Of a stretch of 26,099 bases of DNA, positions 1 through 8,602 are shown piece by piece (within the stretch, counting starts at the first letter, position 1; the number at the start of each line of letters is the position of its first letter). The DNA is taken from assembly GCA_008000375.1 (NCBI GenBank), contig SMOI01000074.1, positions 20,217-46,315 on the forward strand, read 5' to 3'. The position numbers and the translations under genes are program-made. This DNA comes from Poteriospumella lacustris. Its lineage: Eukaryota > Sar > Chrysophyceae > Chromulinales > Dinobryaceae. The notes beneath the pieces are model-generated. The model searched no databases and had not been told where the DNA came from. It saw only the letters and a program-made list of their open reading frames with translations.

Positions 1-98
1 GGCTCGATGACTTTCGAATAAAATTGCAGGTCCTTGAAGGCGGCCTTCATGGTTTGAGCGACGCTCTCCCGCACCTCTGGGCTCATCTCCACAGACAT
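1..98 (-). CDS. 5' end of a gene paralogous to the 8603-10027 gene (partial)
   Basis: The reverse strand opens with an ATG at 98-96 and reads 32 codons to the window edge. The peptide starts MSVEMSPEVRESVAQTMKAA and continues with FKDLQFYSKVIEP. It aligns without gaps to the N-terminus of the protein encoded at 10027-8603: both have a TM-x-AAF-x-(D/E)-L-x-FY-x-KVI-(E/Q)-P pattern at the same distance from the start. This strongly supports a real start codon and a paralogous gene. The shared family is not one I recognise, so I give no function. Everything downstream of residue 32 lies outside the window. The gene is divergent from the small coiled-coil gene at 559-939. Confidence 0.8.
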   Translation of the reverse strand, partial: MSVEMSPEVRESVAQTMKAAFKDLQFYSKVIE

Positions 99-558
99 GG
101 TGTTCGAATATCGACAATCTCACTCACACTGAAGGCATAGTTCTCTTGTGAGCGAAGACTCGACGTCGCATTCGAACTGCGACGCCGTCGACGGTCCAAC
201 TGCTGATCGTCGTCGTCGTCGTGATGGATACATCCTTTTCGAGGTGGGGCTCACATCATGATCGGTCGTCGGTCGGTGCAGTTTCCCAGCAGTTTCCAGA
301 TCCCCAGCCACATCTGTGCAGCTGAGGGCCCAGCGCCACGGTCACCGTCACTGTCACCGTCACCGTCACCGTCGAGGGGCTGCAACGTGATCTCGGTATG
401 CGAATGCGTTGTACTTTGACATACCACGAATCTTGTTTCCATGATAGGAATGACTATTTTGGACGTCGCTGACAACCACATCGATGAGTTAATGTCGGAC
501 GATGCCAGGCACTGGCATAGCACTTTTGTTCTCGTGTTGGGTTACGCGCAAAGAGAAA
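99..558. other. Intergenic region between divergent genes, probable promoters
   Basis: This stretch separates the reverse-strand start at 98 from the forward-strand start at 559. It must hold the 5' leaders and promoters of both, but I see no convincing TATA box or other named element. It contains a hexamer repeat (341-373). Short open frames on both strands here have the composition of chance ORFs. Confidence 0.5.
341..373. repeat. GTCACC hexamer microsatellite
   Basis: The unit GTCACC (one copy GTCACT) is repeated about five and a half times in tandem. It lies in the divergent intergenic region and is not part of any supported coding frame. Confidence 0.85.
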
Positions 559-939
559 ATGCAACCAATGGCCAACGACTCAAAAGGAACCATCCCCGTT
601 GACAAAAGTCATCGAGATAGGCAAGAAAGTAGTGCACCTGAGGTGGTGATGCACAGCGACAGGTTCGAGGTCGGCTACTTGGCCCTGGGAAAGTGTGTGT
701 CCGCCTTGATACGGGACGAAGTCCAACGGATTCTGCAACAGCAGTCTGCATTTAAAGAAGAGGAAACAAGTGATGAAGAGGACCTCCGAGACATAATTCG
801 GTCTCAGGAAGAGAAAATATCGTGTCTGGAAAGAATCATAGCCGACTTGAAGACGATGCTCCAGCGTGACGAGTTTGAGGAGATCGATCTGTCTCAATCA
901 AACGGAAAGACGCACCCACACTCACAGGTGAAGTCATAA
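559..939 (+). CDS. Small acidic coiled-coil protein, unrecognised
   Basis: The open frame encodes about 126 residues from the ATG at 559 (MQPMANDSKG), or 145 residues from an in-frame ATG at 502. I prefer 559 because the 502-558 stretch (GIALLFSCWVT) does not resemble the polar remainder. Residues about 50-115 are helix-forming with hydrophobic positions at heptad-like spacing (ALIRDEVQRIL, then LRDIIRSQEEKISCLERIIADLKTML), so a coiled coil is likely. An acidic cluster EEETSDEED sits in the middle. The end is uncertain: CAG|GTGAAG at 928 and a good acceptor (TTTATTTTCTCGTAG, ending 1004) would define a 77-nt intron, replacing the last three residues VKS by IVCKCA before a stop at 1023-1025. 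No family recognised. Confidence 0.5.
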   Translation: MQPMANDSKGTIPVDKSHRDRQESSAPEVVMHSDRFEVGYLALGKCVSALIRDEVQRILQQQSAFKEEETSDEEDLRDIIRSQEEKISCLERIIADLKTMLQRDEFEEIDLSQSNGKTHPHSQVKS

Positions 940-1585
940 TAGGTATTCCTCGTGGTTTGCGTTTCATTCATGCTGTAACTACACGTAGTTTTATTTTCTC
1001 GTAGATAGTCTGTAAGTGCGCCTAAACTTCACGTTGTCTCCATGTCATGAATCTGCATCCAGCAGTTCCTACACAAGTGTATGAGGGAGTCTGTATCTCT
1101 CTCTGCTCAAAAATTTGGACGATCCGCGACCAGATCCATTCGCAGGCCCTGATCTCGTCGATTGACGTTGTTGTTCGAGGACGTTTTGTCGCTGTTCCTT
1201 GCAATTTTGCTTCTCCTCCGATGCTATTGAACACACCCATCAACAGGATAAACAAACAAGCTTGGCGACATAACTCGGCTCAACACAGGTGCAGGCAGAG
1301 CTGGGTAGATACAGACTGCATCGTCCCTTTACGCTGCCACAACATTTGCCACCCGACAGTGCTGTGACCAGACTCCCAGACCGTCTCAGTGCCGGTTCCC
1401 CAAAGTCTGGTTTTCTATCCGTTTCAACTTCACCGCCACCGACACGTCGCGATCGATCGATGACCCCGCAAAGAAGAAGAATTATTGATCAAAGTCGTGA
1501 CAGATAACACTTTCAGACGTCCGACGCGACTGATTCCAAGGCTATCGTTGACAGCCCAACGCCCTCTGTGTATATATTGCAGGAA
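940..1585. other. Mostly non-coding stretch, possible unresolved exons
   Basis: No gene is firmly supported here. It contains a plausible acceptor ending at 1004 and a strong donor-like GTAAGTG at 1012. Downstream, about 1067-1290 is open on the forward strand (reading VPTQVYEGVCISLCSK and on) and about 1022-1255 is open on the reverse strand; neither reads as a known family. A TATATATTGCAG sequence ending at 1582 looks like a splice acceptor just before the next gene, so part of this stretch may be a 5'-UTR intron of the 1594 gene. Confidence 0.4.
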
Positions 1586-1597
1586 ATGCTGGTATGA
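1586..1597 (+). promoter_or_regulatory. Three-codon upstream ORF overlapping the main start
   Basis: ATGCTGGTATGA encodes Met-Leu-Val-stop. Its TGA (1595-1597) overlaps the main ATG (1594-1596) in the arrangement ATGA. If the transcript includes this part, ribosomes would meet the short ORF first, so leaky scanning or reinitiation would set expression. A splice acceptor-like TATATTGCAG lies directly upstream, and the region would still be in the mature RNA if that acceptor is used. Confidence 0.5.
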
Positions 1598-3308
1598 GTT
1601 CCACAAACATCATCGTACGCGTGCTGGTCAACGGCCAGCACATTGACATCTCCTGTGGCAAGGCCGAACAGTCCTTTCAATGGCTGGCCACTGTCGTTCA
1701 GCAACGTATTAAGCAGTTCAATTTGATGCGCAAGTCGCTCCAGCAGGAGGCCTTCATCGTCACCGACATCCGCAACCAGGACGGCGAGCTCATCAACCCC
1801 CAAGACAAAGTCTACGAACACATCGGGACCAACGGACTCACCGTTCGCGCCACCGTGGCTACAAGCTACCCTGTCGACGACTGGGAAAACCCCAAGATCA
1901 ACGACTGGATGCAGGTGGCGTACATCCACTCGAAGGCCGGCTACCAGTGGGCGACGGAGATCGAGGGCTGGCGACAGACGCTCTCCGCGGCCCACGACGG
2001 CGACACGGTGCCTTACCCCTCGTCCTCGCGCATGCCGTACATGCCCAACGTCCACGCCACCAACAACAGCATCGCCAAGAAGCTGCTGCCGTCGCAGTCG
2101 TCGCTGATTCAGATCGGCGAGTACTTCACGCCGCAGGACGTCGAGAACGCCTTCAACCTCGACTGGCAGGCCATGTCGTGGCGCTGGCTGGCATCCCCCA
2201 GCTTCACCGACGTCGCCCGCAGCCGCCTGGGCGTCGTGATGAAGGACAACTACGCGTTGGTGTGCAACCTGTTCATGCACTACGCCGGCGAGGGCCGCCT
2301 GGGCCAGCGCTACGGCATGACGCTGCAGGAGTTCGGCCACTGCGTCCACTTCGCGAAGATCGTCGAGTGGAAGTTCAGCGAGGAGGCCGTCAAGCGCATC
2401 TTCTTCGCGACGGCGCCGGAGACGATGCAGCAGTCGATGGCGAACGCCACCGGCGGCCGCTCGTCGGAGGAGGCGAAGGAGCAGCCGCGCAACGGCTTCG
2501 CCCTGAAGCGCTTCAGCAGCGAGGAGCATTCCGCCGCGTTGAACGGCAGCAGCAGCGCGTCGTCGCTGCGGCAGCGGCACCAGCAGCAGCGCTGGCCGCT
2601 CATGACGCGCGCCCACTTCGCCGAGGCGCTCGTGAGCATCGCCCTCGAAGAGCGCTTCAGCGCGCAGGTACGTCGCCCCTGCCCCTGCCCCATCCGCCGC
2701 CACCGCCTGTCCCTCTGTCTCACCCGCCACCACTGCCGCTGCCGCTGTGTCTTCTGTAGCCGGACGAGGCGCTGCGCGCGATGTGCCACGGGCCGCTGGG
2801 CGACTTCTGGCAGGCGCTTCACCGCCACTACCTCTGCTACACCCACGACGAGCGCGTGCTCATCCACCACGCCGTCCACGACTTCGCGCTGCTGCTGCGG
2901 CAGATGTTCCACCACTACGCGGCGCTGGACGCGACGTTCGGCGCGCGCCTGTTCCTGTCCGACTTCATCGCGCTGCTGCAGGACGCCGGCGTCGTCACCG
3001 AGAGCGACCAGGAGACGCTCTGCACGGCCGCCTTCCTCGCGGCGCAGCTCAACCCCACGGTGCAGCAGGAGAACGACAGCATCGTCTTTCCCGAGTTCCT
3101 CGAGGCCGTCGCGCGCGTCGCCGTCAAGGCCATCGCCTCGTACGCGGGCCTCACCGAGGGCAAGAAGATCCGCATGGCGCTCAACATGGTCATCGAGATG
3201 ATCACCAACGACAGCAGCCCCAGCGGCGGGGGCAGCAGCAGTGGTGGCGGCGGCGGCGGGGGCAGCCGCGGCTCGCTGGCCCGCAGCGCCAGCATGGGCC
3301 GCAAGTGA
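1594..3308 (+). CDS. Two-exon protein with ubiquitin-like N-terminus and EF-hand-like regions (flagellar-type?)
   Basis: Exon 1 is 1594-2667 and exon 2 is 2760-3308. The 92-nt intron (GTACGT donor, CTTCTGTAG acceptor) lies between codons and gives a 540-residue protein. Residues 1-75 (IIVRVLVNGQHIDI, then a helix) resemble a beta-grasp/ubiquitin-like fold; this is inference. Two segments share a pattern seen in degenerate EF-hand proteins of cilia and flagella: LVCNLFMHYAGEG...MTLQEFGHCV (about 220-250) and LLRQMFHHYAALD...LFLSDFIALLQDAG, followed by IVFPEFLEAVARVA. No canonical DxDxDG calcium loop is visible, so calcium binding is doubtful. The C-terminus is a Gly/Ser-rich tail ending in SMGRK. 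I chose the ATG at 1594 because the frame is open from there and upstream ATGs are out of frame. The gene is convergent with the ankyrin gene. No confident family name. Confidence 0.8.
2668..2759 (+). other. Intron of the 1594-3308 gene
   Basis: The donor is CAG|GTACGT and the acceptor is CTTCTGTAG|C. It is pyrimidine-rich throughout (repeated CCGCC, CTGCCGCTG). Removing its 92 nt joins RFSAQ to PDEALRAM in phase 0. Without splicing, the frame continues into an arginine- and serine-rich sequence typical of a wrong frame. Confidence 0.85.
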
Positions 3309-3584
3309 GCGCCACCCGTCACCCGTCACTTCGCCCGGCCCCCGCGCCTCGGCCACCGGTCTCGTCTCCGTCGCCGCTACAGACACAGACAGACAGACAA
3401 CCCCTCTCTCTCTCTCCTCTGCGACACAAACAACGCGAGCTAATTACACCGCCCACACACGCCACGCCACGCCACGCCACACGACGCACAGCGGCGACAC
3501 ACACGCGACACACAAGAAACGAAACGGCTACAGGGGACGACGCGTACGCGGCGGTCTGCGACCCGGCGGCACATGGCCATCGGG
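3309..3584. other. Short intergenic region between convergent genes
   Basis: It holds the 3' ends of the forward gene ending at 3308 and the reverse gene ending at 3585. It contains simple-sequence runs: CAGA repeats and CT repeats around 3380-3420, and CGCCA repeats around 3463-3482. Poly(A) signals are not obvious. Confidence 0.5.
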
Positions 3585-5072
3585 TCATTGGAAAATACGT
3601 ACGACGAAGTCTTCGACGGTTTTCGGCAGCGCGAGGCCCTCGCACAGCAGCGCGAACAGCGCCCACGCGGGCAGCTGCGCCTCGTAGCGATCGACGTCGT
3701 CGTCGTCCGTCGCGGCGGCGGCGTCGGTGGCGTCGCGGGCCGCGCGCGGTGCGATGAGAAAGCGCCGCCGGTGGCGCTGCTGCCACTGCGCAAAGCTGCG
3801 CGGCCCCGTCGCCGTCGCTGGGACCGTCGCCGCGGCGGCAGCGGCAGCGGCGGGCGGCAGGTGCTTGCGCAGCACGGGCAGGCAGGCGAAGCACGACCGC
3901 TGCAGCGCGGCGAAGAGCGCGTCGCGGCGGAAGCGGCCGTGCCAGCGCTGCGTCAGCGTGAACAGCGCCTCGAGCAGCACGTTGGCCACGTCCGACCGCG
4001 CGCTGCCGCTCAGCGACTGCACCTGCTCGCGCAGCCGCCGGTAGCTCATCGCGACCGGCGCAGCGGCGGCGGTGGCGGCGGCGGGGCCGTCGCGCAGGGC
4101 GAGCGCGTGCTCGGTCTGCAGCAGCAGCTTCGCGACGATGCTGAGCAGGTGCAGCAGCGCGAAGACCTCGTCCACCTCGCCGAGCACGCCGCCGCCGAAG
4201 TGGCGGTACTCGAGCTCCGCCGTCGAGGCCGACGACGCCGACGACGACAGCGGCGCGTGCAGCGCGGCGGGGGCGTCGAGGATCGTCGTCAGCGGCGCCG
4301 CGGGGTCGTCGCGTGGCGCTGCCGACGCGGCCGCGGTCGCCGCAGGCGCAGCGGTCGCCTCGTGGGGCGCCGCGGGCGGCGCGGGCGGCGTGGCGCGGCC
4401 GAGGAAGAACTCGATGAACGACAGCGGCGCGGCGGCCGCTGCGTCGGCGGCGCTCGACGACGACGCCGCTGCCTGCGACGACGACGGCGGCGACGGCGAC
4501 GCGGCGGCGGCCGTCGCGATGGTCGTCGGCCGCCACTGCGCCGCGGCCAACAGGCGGCGGTAGCTCTTCAGCACCAGCGACGCGTCGCTGCGGCTCGGCC
4601 ACGTCGCCGCGGCGCCCGTCGCGTGCCGCCCGTCGGCGGCGTCGGCGTCGTCGTCGGCAGCGGCGCCGCCGCCGCGCAGCGCGTCGCCGGCGGCAGGCTC
4701 AGCGCGCGCAGACACGCGACCTCCGCGCGGAACATTTCCGCGCGCGACACGTCGCCGAGCGACGGCGTCGAGGCGGCGGCCGCGGCCGCGGCGGCGGTGG
4801 CGCCGGGCGGCACGGCGAGCGTCTGGCGGCACAGGCCGCGCCACGACTGCAGCAGCACCTGCGTCACCCACAGCGACAGGCCGCGCTTCAGCGTCGCCAC
4901 TTCGCCGCTGCTCAGCTGCGCCGCGACACCCGCCGCCGTCGGCGTCGTTGCCGGCGTCGTCGCCGCGGTGGACGACGGCGCCGCATGCGCCGCAGCGTCG
5001 CTTGCCGCGCCGGCGTCGGGTAGAGCAGCAGCCGCAGCACCTCGCGCAGGACGCTGCCGTCGTAGCCGTCAC

Positions 5073-5103
<31 letters not shown>

Positions 5104-7679
5104 GTCGCTGACGCGCGGGTCGCCGATCATGTCGAGCGCCGTGCCGCGCTGCCAGGCGAGGCCGCCGTAGACGACGAGGTGGAAGCGCAGCAGCAGCGCG
5201 GGGTACCAGAAGTCGCGCTCGCTGAACAGCGACAGGTGCACGAGCGCGTCGCCGCTCTCCTCCACCGTCTGCACGTGCGTCGCAAGCCGCGCGAGGAACT
5301 CCTCCTGCGCCAGCAGCGGGCGGTCCTGCAGGCTGGCGGGCGCCCAGGCGGCCAGCGACGTGTCCCAGCGACTGACGCCGCTCGGCGCCCACGTCTCCGG
5401 CGCGACGCCGGCGGCGCTGAACAGGCGGCGGAAGGCGGGCGACACGGTGCACTGCACCGAGCGGAACGCCGCCTGTTGGCAGCGCACGAGCTCGCGGCGG
5501 AACCACTGGCGCAGGCCGTCGGCGTCGCTGCCCGCGGCGACGGCGGTGGCGGGGTCGACGAGGACGACGAGGTGGATGAGCGGCTGCGAGAAGTAGGCGA
5601 GCGCGTCGCGGGGGATCGTCTCGCGCGGCGAGGCGAGCACGACGGTGGGCACGAGCTCGAGCTGCAGGCGGCGGCACAGGCGGTCGAGCACGGCGATGTC
5701 GCGCAGCGGCAGCCGCCCGCCGCCGTCGCAGCCGCTGCCGTCGCGGCCGTCGTCGCGGTCGGCGTCCAGCTGCAGGTACACGCGGTTGACGTGCACGCGC
5801 GAGCACAGGCGCAGCAGGTGCTGCAGCCGCGTCGTGTCGGTCAGCACCTGCGACTGCGCGCGCAGCGACCAGCTGACGGCGCGCGTCGCGGCCGTCGTCG
5901 GGCGGTCCTCGACCGCGATGCGCGGCAGCACGAGGCCCGCGCGTCTCGCGGCGCCGCCCGCGGCCGCGTCGCGGCTGAAGAACGAACGAGGCGACGTCGC
6001 TGGTGGCGGTGCGTGATGGCCGTGGCCGTGCGACGGGCGCTGCGCGTGCAGCTGGACGAGCTGGACGAGGGCGTAGCAGGCGTAGAGCAGCCCCGCGACG
6101 TCGCCGCCCACCAGCGACACCTGCGTCGCCGACACGCGCAGCTGGTAGCTCTGCGGCAGCGGACAGCGGTGCGCGTCGATCTGCAGCAGCACGTGCGGCC
6201 GCGGCGCGACGGGAGCCGCGGCGGTGGCGGTGGCGTCGTCGCCGTCCAGCGCCGCGAGCGTCTGCGCCGACGGGTGCGTCGCGGCGTGGCGCTTCACCTG
6301 CACCTGGAAGCCGACCTCGTCCAGCGCCGCGAGCAGACCCGAGTCCGACACCAGCGCGAAGAGCGTCGTGATCGCCTCGACCGCCGCGGCGGCAGGCGCC
6401 GCGGCCGCGGCCGCGTCGACGACGCCGACGACGAGGTTCTCGTCGAGGAACAGCGTCAGGCCGCCCGTCGGCCGCCGGGGCCGCTTCTGGCGGAAGACCG
6501 GCGGCCAGAAGACGAGGAAGACGCCCTCCTCCTCCTCGTCCTCCTCCGCAGCGCCGCCGTCCCCGCGGCCGTCGTCGTCGTCATCGTCAAAGAGCACCGT
6601 CGACGTGTACGGCGCCGCGAACTCGTCGTCCTCGTCGCCAGCGGCGCTGTCGCCGTCTGGCGCCGGCGACTCGACTGGGCCGGGCACCGGGCGGCTCTTG
6701 ACGGCGGCGGTGTCGGCGTCGGCGATGTCCATCGAGGCCGCTGAGAGGCCGCTGAGCTGCTCCAGCTGGCGGCGCTGCGCCTCGAGCCGCGCGACGTGGC
6801 TCTCGTGGCAGGCGCGCGTCACTTCCGGCGGGTGGCGCAGCAACTCGACGACCGCGACAGCGTCTGCTGCGCCGCTGGCGGCGAGCGTCGTGGCGACGTC
6901 GAGGACGGAGCGGTGGCCGTCGTCGAGGATCGCCGCGCTGGCGCCCTCGGCGAGCAGCAGCCGCGTCACCGCGAGCGACTTCGCCTGCACCGCCACGTGC
7001 AGCGCCGACTTGCCCTCCTGGTTCACCAGATCGACGGGGAAGCCGTGCTTCAGCAGCATCTCCGCGATGGCGACGTGTCCAAAGGACGCGGCCCAGTGCA
7101 GCGCCGTGTCGGCGGCGGGCGACTCGTCAGCCAGCGTCAGCGGCACGCCGCCGTCCAGCAGCCGCTCGGCCACAGCCACGTGGCCCATGGCGATTTGCTC
7201 GAAGAAAAACACGTGGAATGTGGCTTTGGCGGACTCGTGCGCGATGTCGTACGGCCGTTTGCCGGCGAAGTCGCCGATCGTCGGCCGCATCGCCACGTCG
7301 ACGCCGGCGTTCTGCAGCGACACGATGAGACCAGGCGCTTGTCGAAGGAGGAAACGCACGAGAAACGTACCAAGAGGGCGCGAATGACGTCGGTGTGTCC
7401 GTAGTGCGTCGCCACGTGCAGCGGCGTGGCGCCGTCGAGTTCGCGGCTCGTCGACAGCAGTCGCGGTATGTCGTCCTCCGCGTACTTCCCGCTGGCCTTG
7501 ATCGACGAGATCGCATTCTAAGTCATCCAGGTACCGCAGTAGTGTCCATCGGAGCGTCAAACCCCCAGTCCCAGCCCGTACAGCGCGGCACTTACTTTCA
7601 AAACGTCGGTTCTTCCCAACAGCGCCGCGTGGAAGATCACGACGATTTCCTCCTCAATTTCCCCTTTTCCACCACTCAT
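3585..7679 (-). CDS. Ankyrin-repeat protein with degenerate GH20 hexosaminidase-like region (frameshifted as given)
   Basis: Exon 1 is 7679-7596 (starts MSGGKGEIEEEIVVIFHAAL), exon 2 is 7517-7371, and exon 3 begins at 7311. The introns of 78 and 59 nt (GTAAGT and GTACGT donors) are in phase 0, and splicing rebuilds ankyrin repeats across both junctions (LDGATPLHVATHYGHTDVIRALL, then NAGVDV). Ankyrin repeats cover about residues 15-220. An acidic linker follows, then a GH20-like region: FWPP near 342, a strand-helix unit SYQLRVSATQVSLVGGDVAG...YACYALVQLV near 460-495, LPRIAVEDRPTTAATRAVSW near 534, and LVPTVVL near 627. The HxGGDE catalytic motif is absent. From about 5035 to 3585 the protein continues in a second and then a third frame, implying two indels or non-standard introns. 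The second frame includes TLKRGLSLWVTQVLLQSW and the third DASLVLKSYRRLL. Full length would be about 1,300 residues. It is paralogous over the GH20-like and following helical parts to the kinase at 16566-20940. The stop at 3585 is likely, but a GTACGT donor overlaps the last codons. Confidence 0.75.
4620..4735 (-). other. Apparent frameshift 2 in the ankyrin/GH20-like gene
   Basis: The second frame reads well to VACLRALSLPP and then becomes Arg-rich with a stop at 4568. The third frame becomes protein-like at ATWPSRSDASLVLKSYRRLL, which aligns with LPRADEALALFRLYRGVL in the kinase paralogue. The shift has the same direction as the first. I tested the visible GT/AG pairs and none joins the frames in phase. 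Confidence 0.55.
4950..5035 (-). other. Apparent frameshift 1 in the ankyrin/GH20-like gene
   Basis: Protein-like sequence in the upstream frame (LREVLRLLLYPTPARQ) degenerates into an arginine run. Meanwhile the frame shifted by -1/+2 becomes protein-like (QLSSGEVATLKRGL). No intron with the donor and acceptor style used elsewhere in this gene fits. The stretch is extremely GC-rich, with short CGACG-type repeats, so a missing base in the assembly is the simplest explanation. Confidence 0.6.
5074..5100. repeat. GTCGGC hexamer repeat coding for Asp-Ala
   Basis: Tandem GTCGGC units read (Asp-Ala)n followed by DGDG on the reverse strand, within the ankyrin/GH20-like protein just downstream of the GH20-like region. 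The repeat keeps the frame itself, but it lies close to the first apparent frameshift. Confidence 0.8.
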
Positions 7680-8602
7680 GGCCCCAGCACAAAGGCGAAG
7701 ACTATACTTTCAGGGCACTTGGCGAGTCGATTGAAAAGTAAATCGCGGCCAACGCGAGCGACGAGGAAGACGAGGGCGACCGCTGCCGACGGCGACGAAT
7801 CCTACATCAGAATAGCGCTTTCTTTAGACTTGAAAATACATTCAACAGGCAAAGTTAGCGTCGAACTGATGAAAGAGGCGAAGAAACCGTTTCGTTTTCT
7901 GTGTCCCGCGAGGCGTTGGCGGATGTGAGTGCGGCGGCTGTTCGCTGAGCTTCTTCGAGGCCATTAAGCACCTATTGGATGGCCTTGGTTCACATAGCTG
8001 GGGTGGATGATGTTGGACAGGTGACAGAGAAGGCTTCGTGAGTTGAGCAGGGGTTTACACGGTGCGCGGTGCATTGTAGCGGTATGGTGCCTGCGACACC
8101 CTCGGCGATGGCAGCCGCCCGCCGCCCGCTGCTTAGCGCACTGCCCTTCGCACCGTTAGCTTCTGCGACATGATTCGAGACAGACACGCACCACACACCG
8201 AGGAGGAGGTACTGGCGAGTCAGTTAGTTACGAGTCACATGACGAGGGAATTGAAACGCGGTGTGTTCATGTGCAGCTGCGGGCAATGCGGGCGACCGGG
8301 CCGCGCCGCGGGCTACCAGGAGGAAGAGACGCTCTGCTTCGCTGGTAGGCCCAGCGACACGGACGCGGACGCGCCGTGAGTAAGAGAAAGACGCAAAAAT
8401 GTGGCAGGAGAACGTGGGCAGATCGACGCGGCCGCCGTCCACGTCGACGGCGCCGCCCACCTACCGCCCGCATCCACCTGCCGCCCGCCGTCGCACGGAC
8501 GCCGCGGGGGAGGGGAGGAGAGAGGCAGGGCGAATAACAAACAGAATAAACTAAAGAGGAGGCGCGGGGCGATCTAACAATGCTACGAGGGGCGCCGTGG
8601 CC
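7680..8602. other. Intergenic region upstream of the ankyrin gene
   Basis: About 920 nt between two reverse-strand genes. It should contain the 3' UTR of the 8603-10027 gene and the promoter of the ankyrin gene. Short ORFs on both strands (for example 8170-8379 and 8224-8460) overlap each other and show no recognisable domain. I see no RNA gene or mobile element. Confidence 0.5.

Noticed and set aside
1513-2733. 406-residue reverse-strand ORF
   Set aside because: Antisense to exon 1 of the 1594 gene, crosses its intron, and has low-complexity composition.
3573-5111. 512-residue forward-strand ORF
   Set aside because: Dominated by Arg/Gly runs and antisense to protein-like sequence homologous to the kinase paralogue.
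4948-6744. 598-residue forward-strand ORF
   Set aside because: Antisense to the ankyrin/GH20-like gene, rich in Arg/Val/Ala with no domain. It is a shadow of codon bias.
7395-7928. 177-residue forward ORF
   Set aside because: It overlaps exons 1 and 2 and the first intron of the ankyrin gene on the opposite strand and shows no domain.
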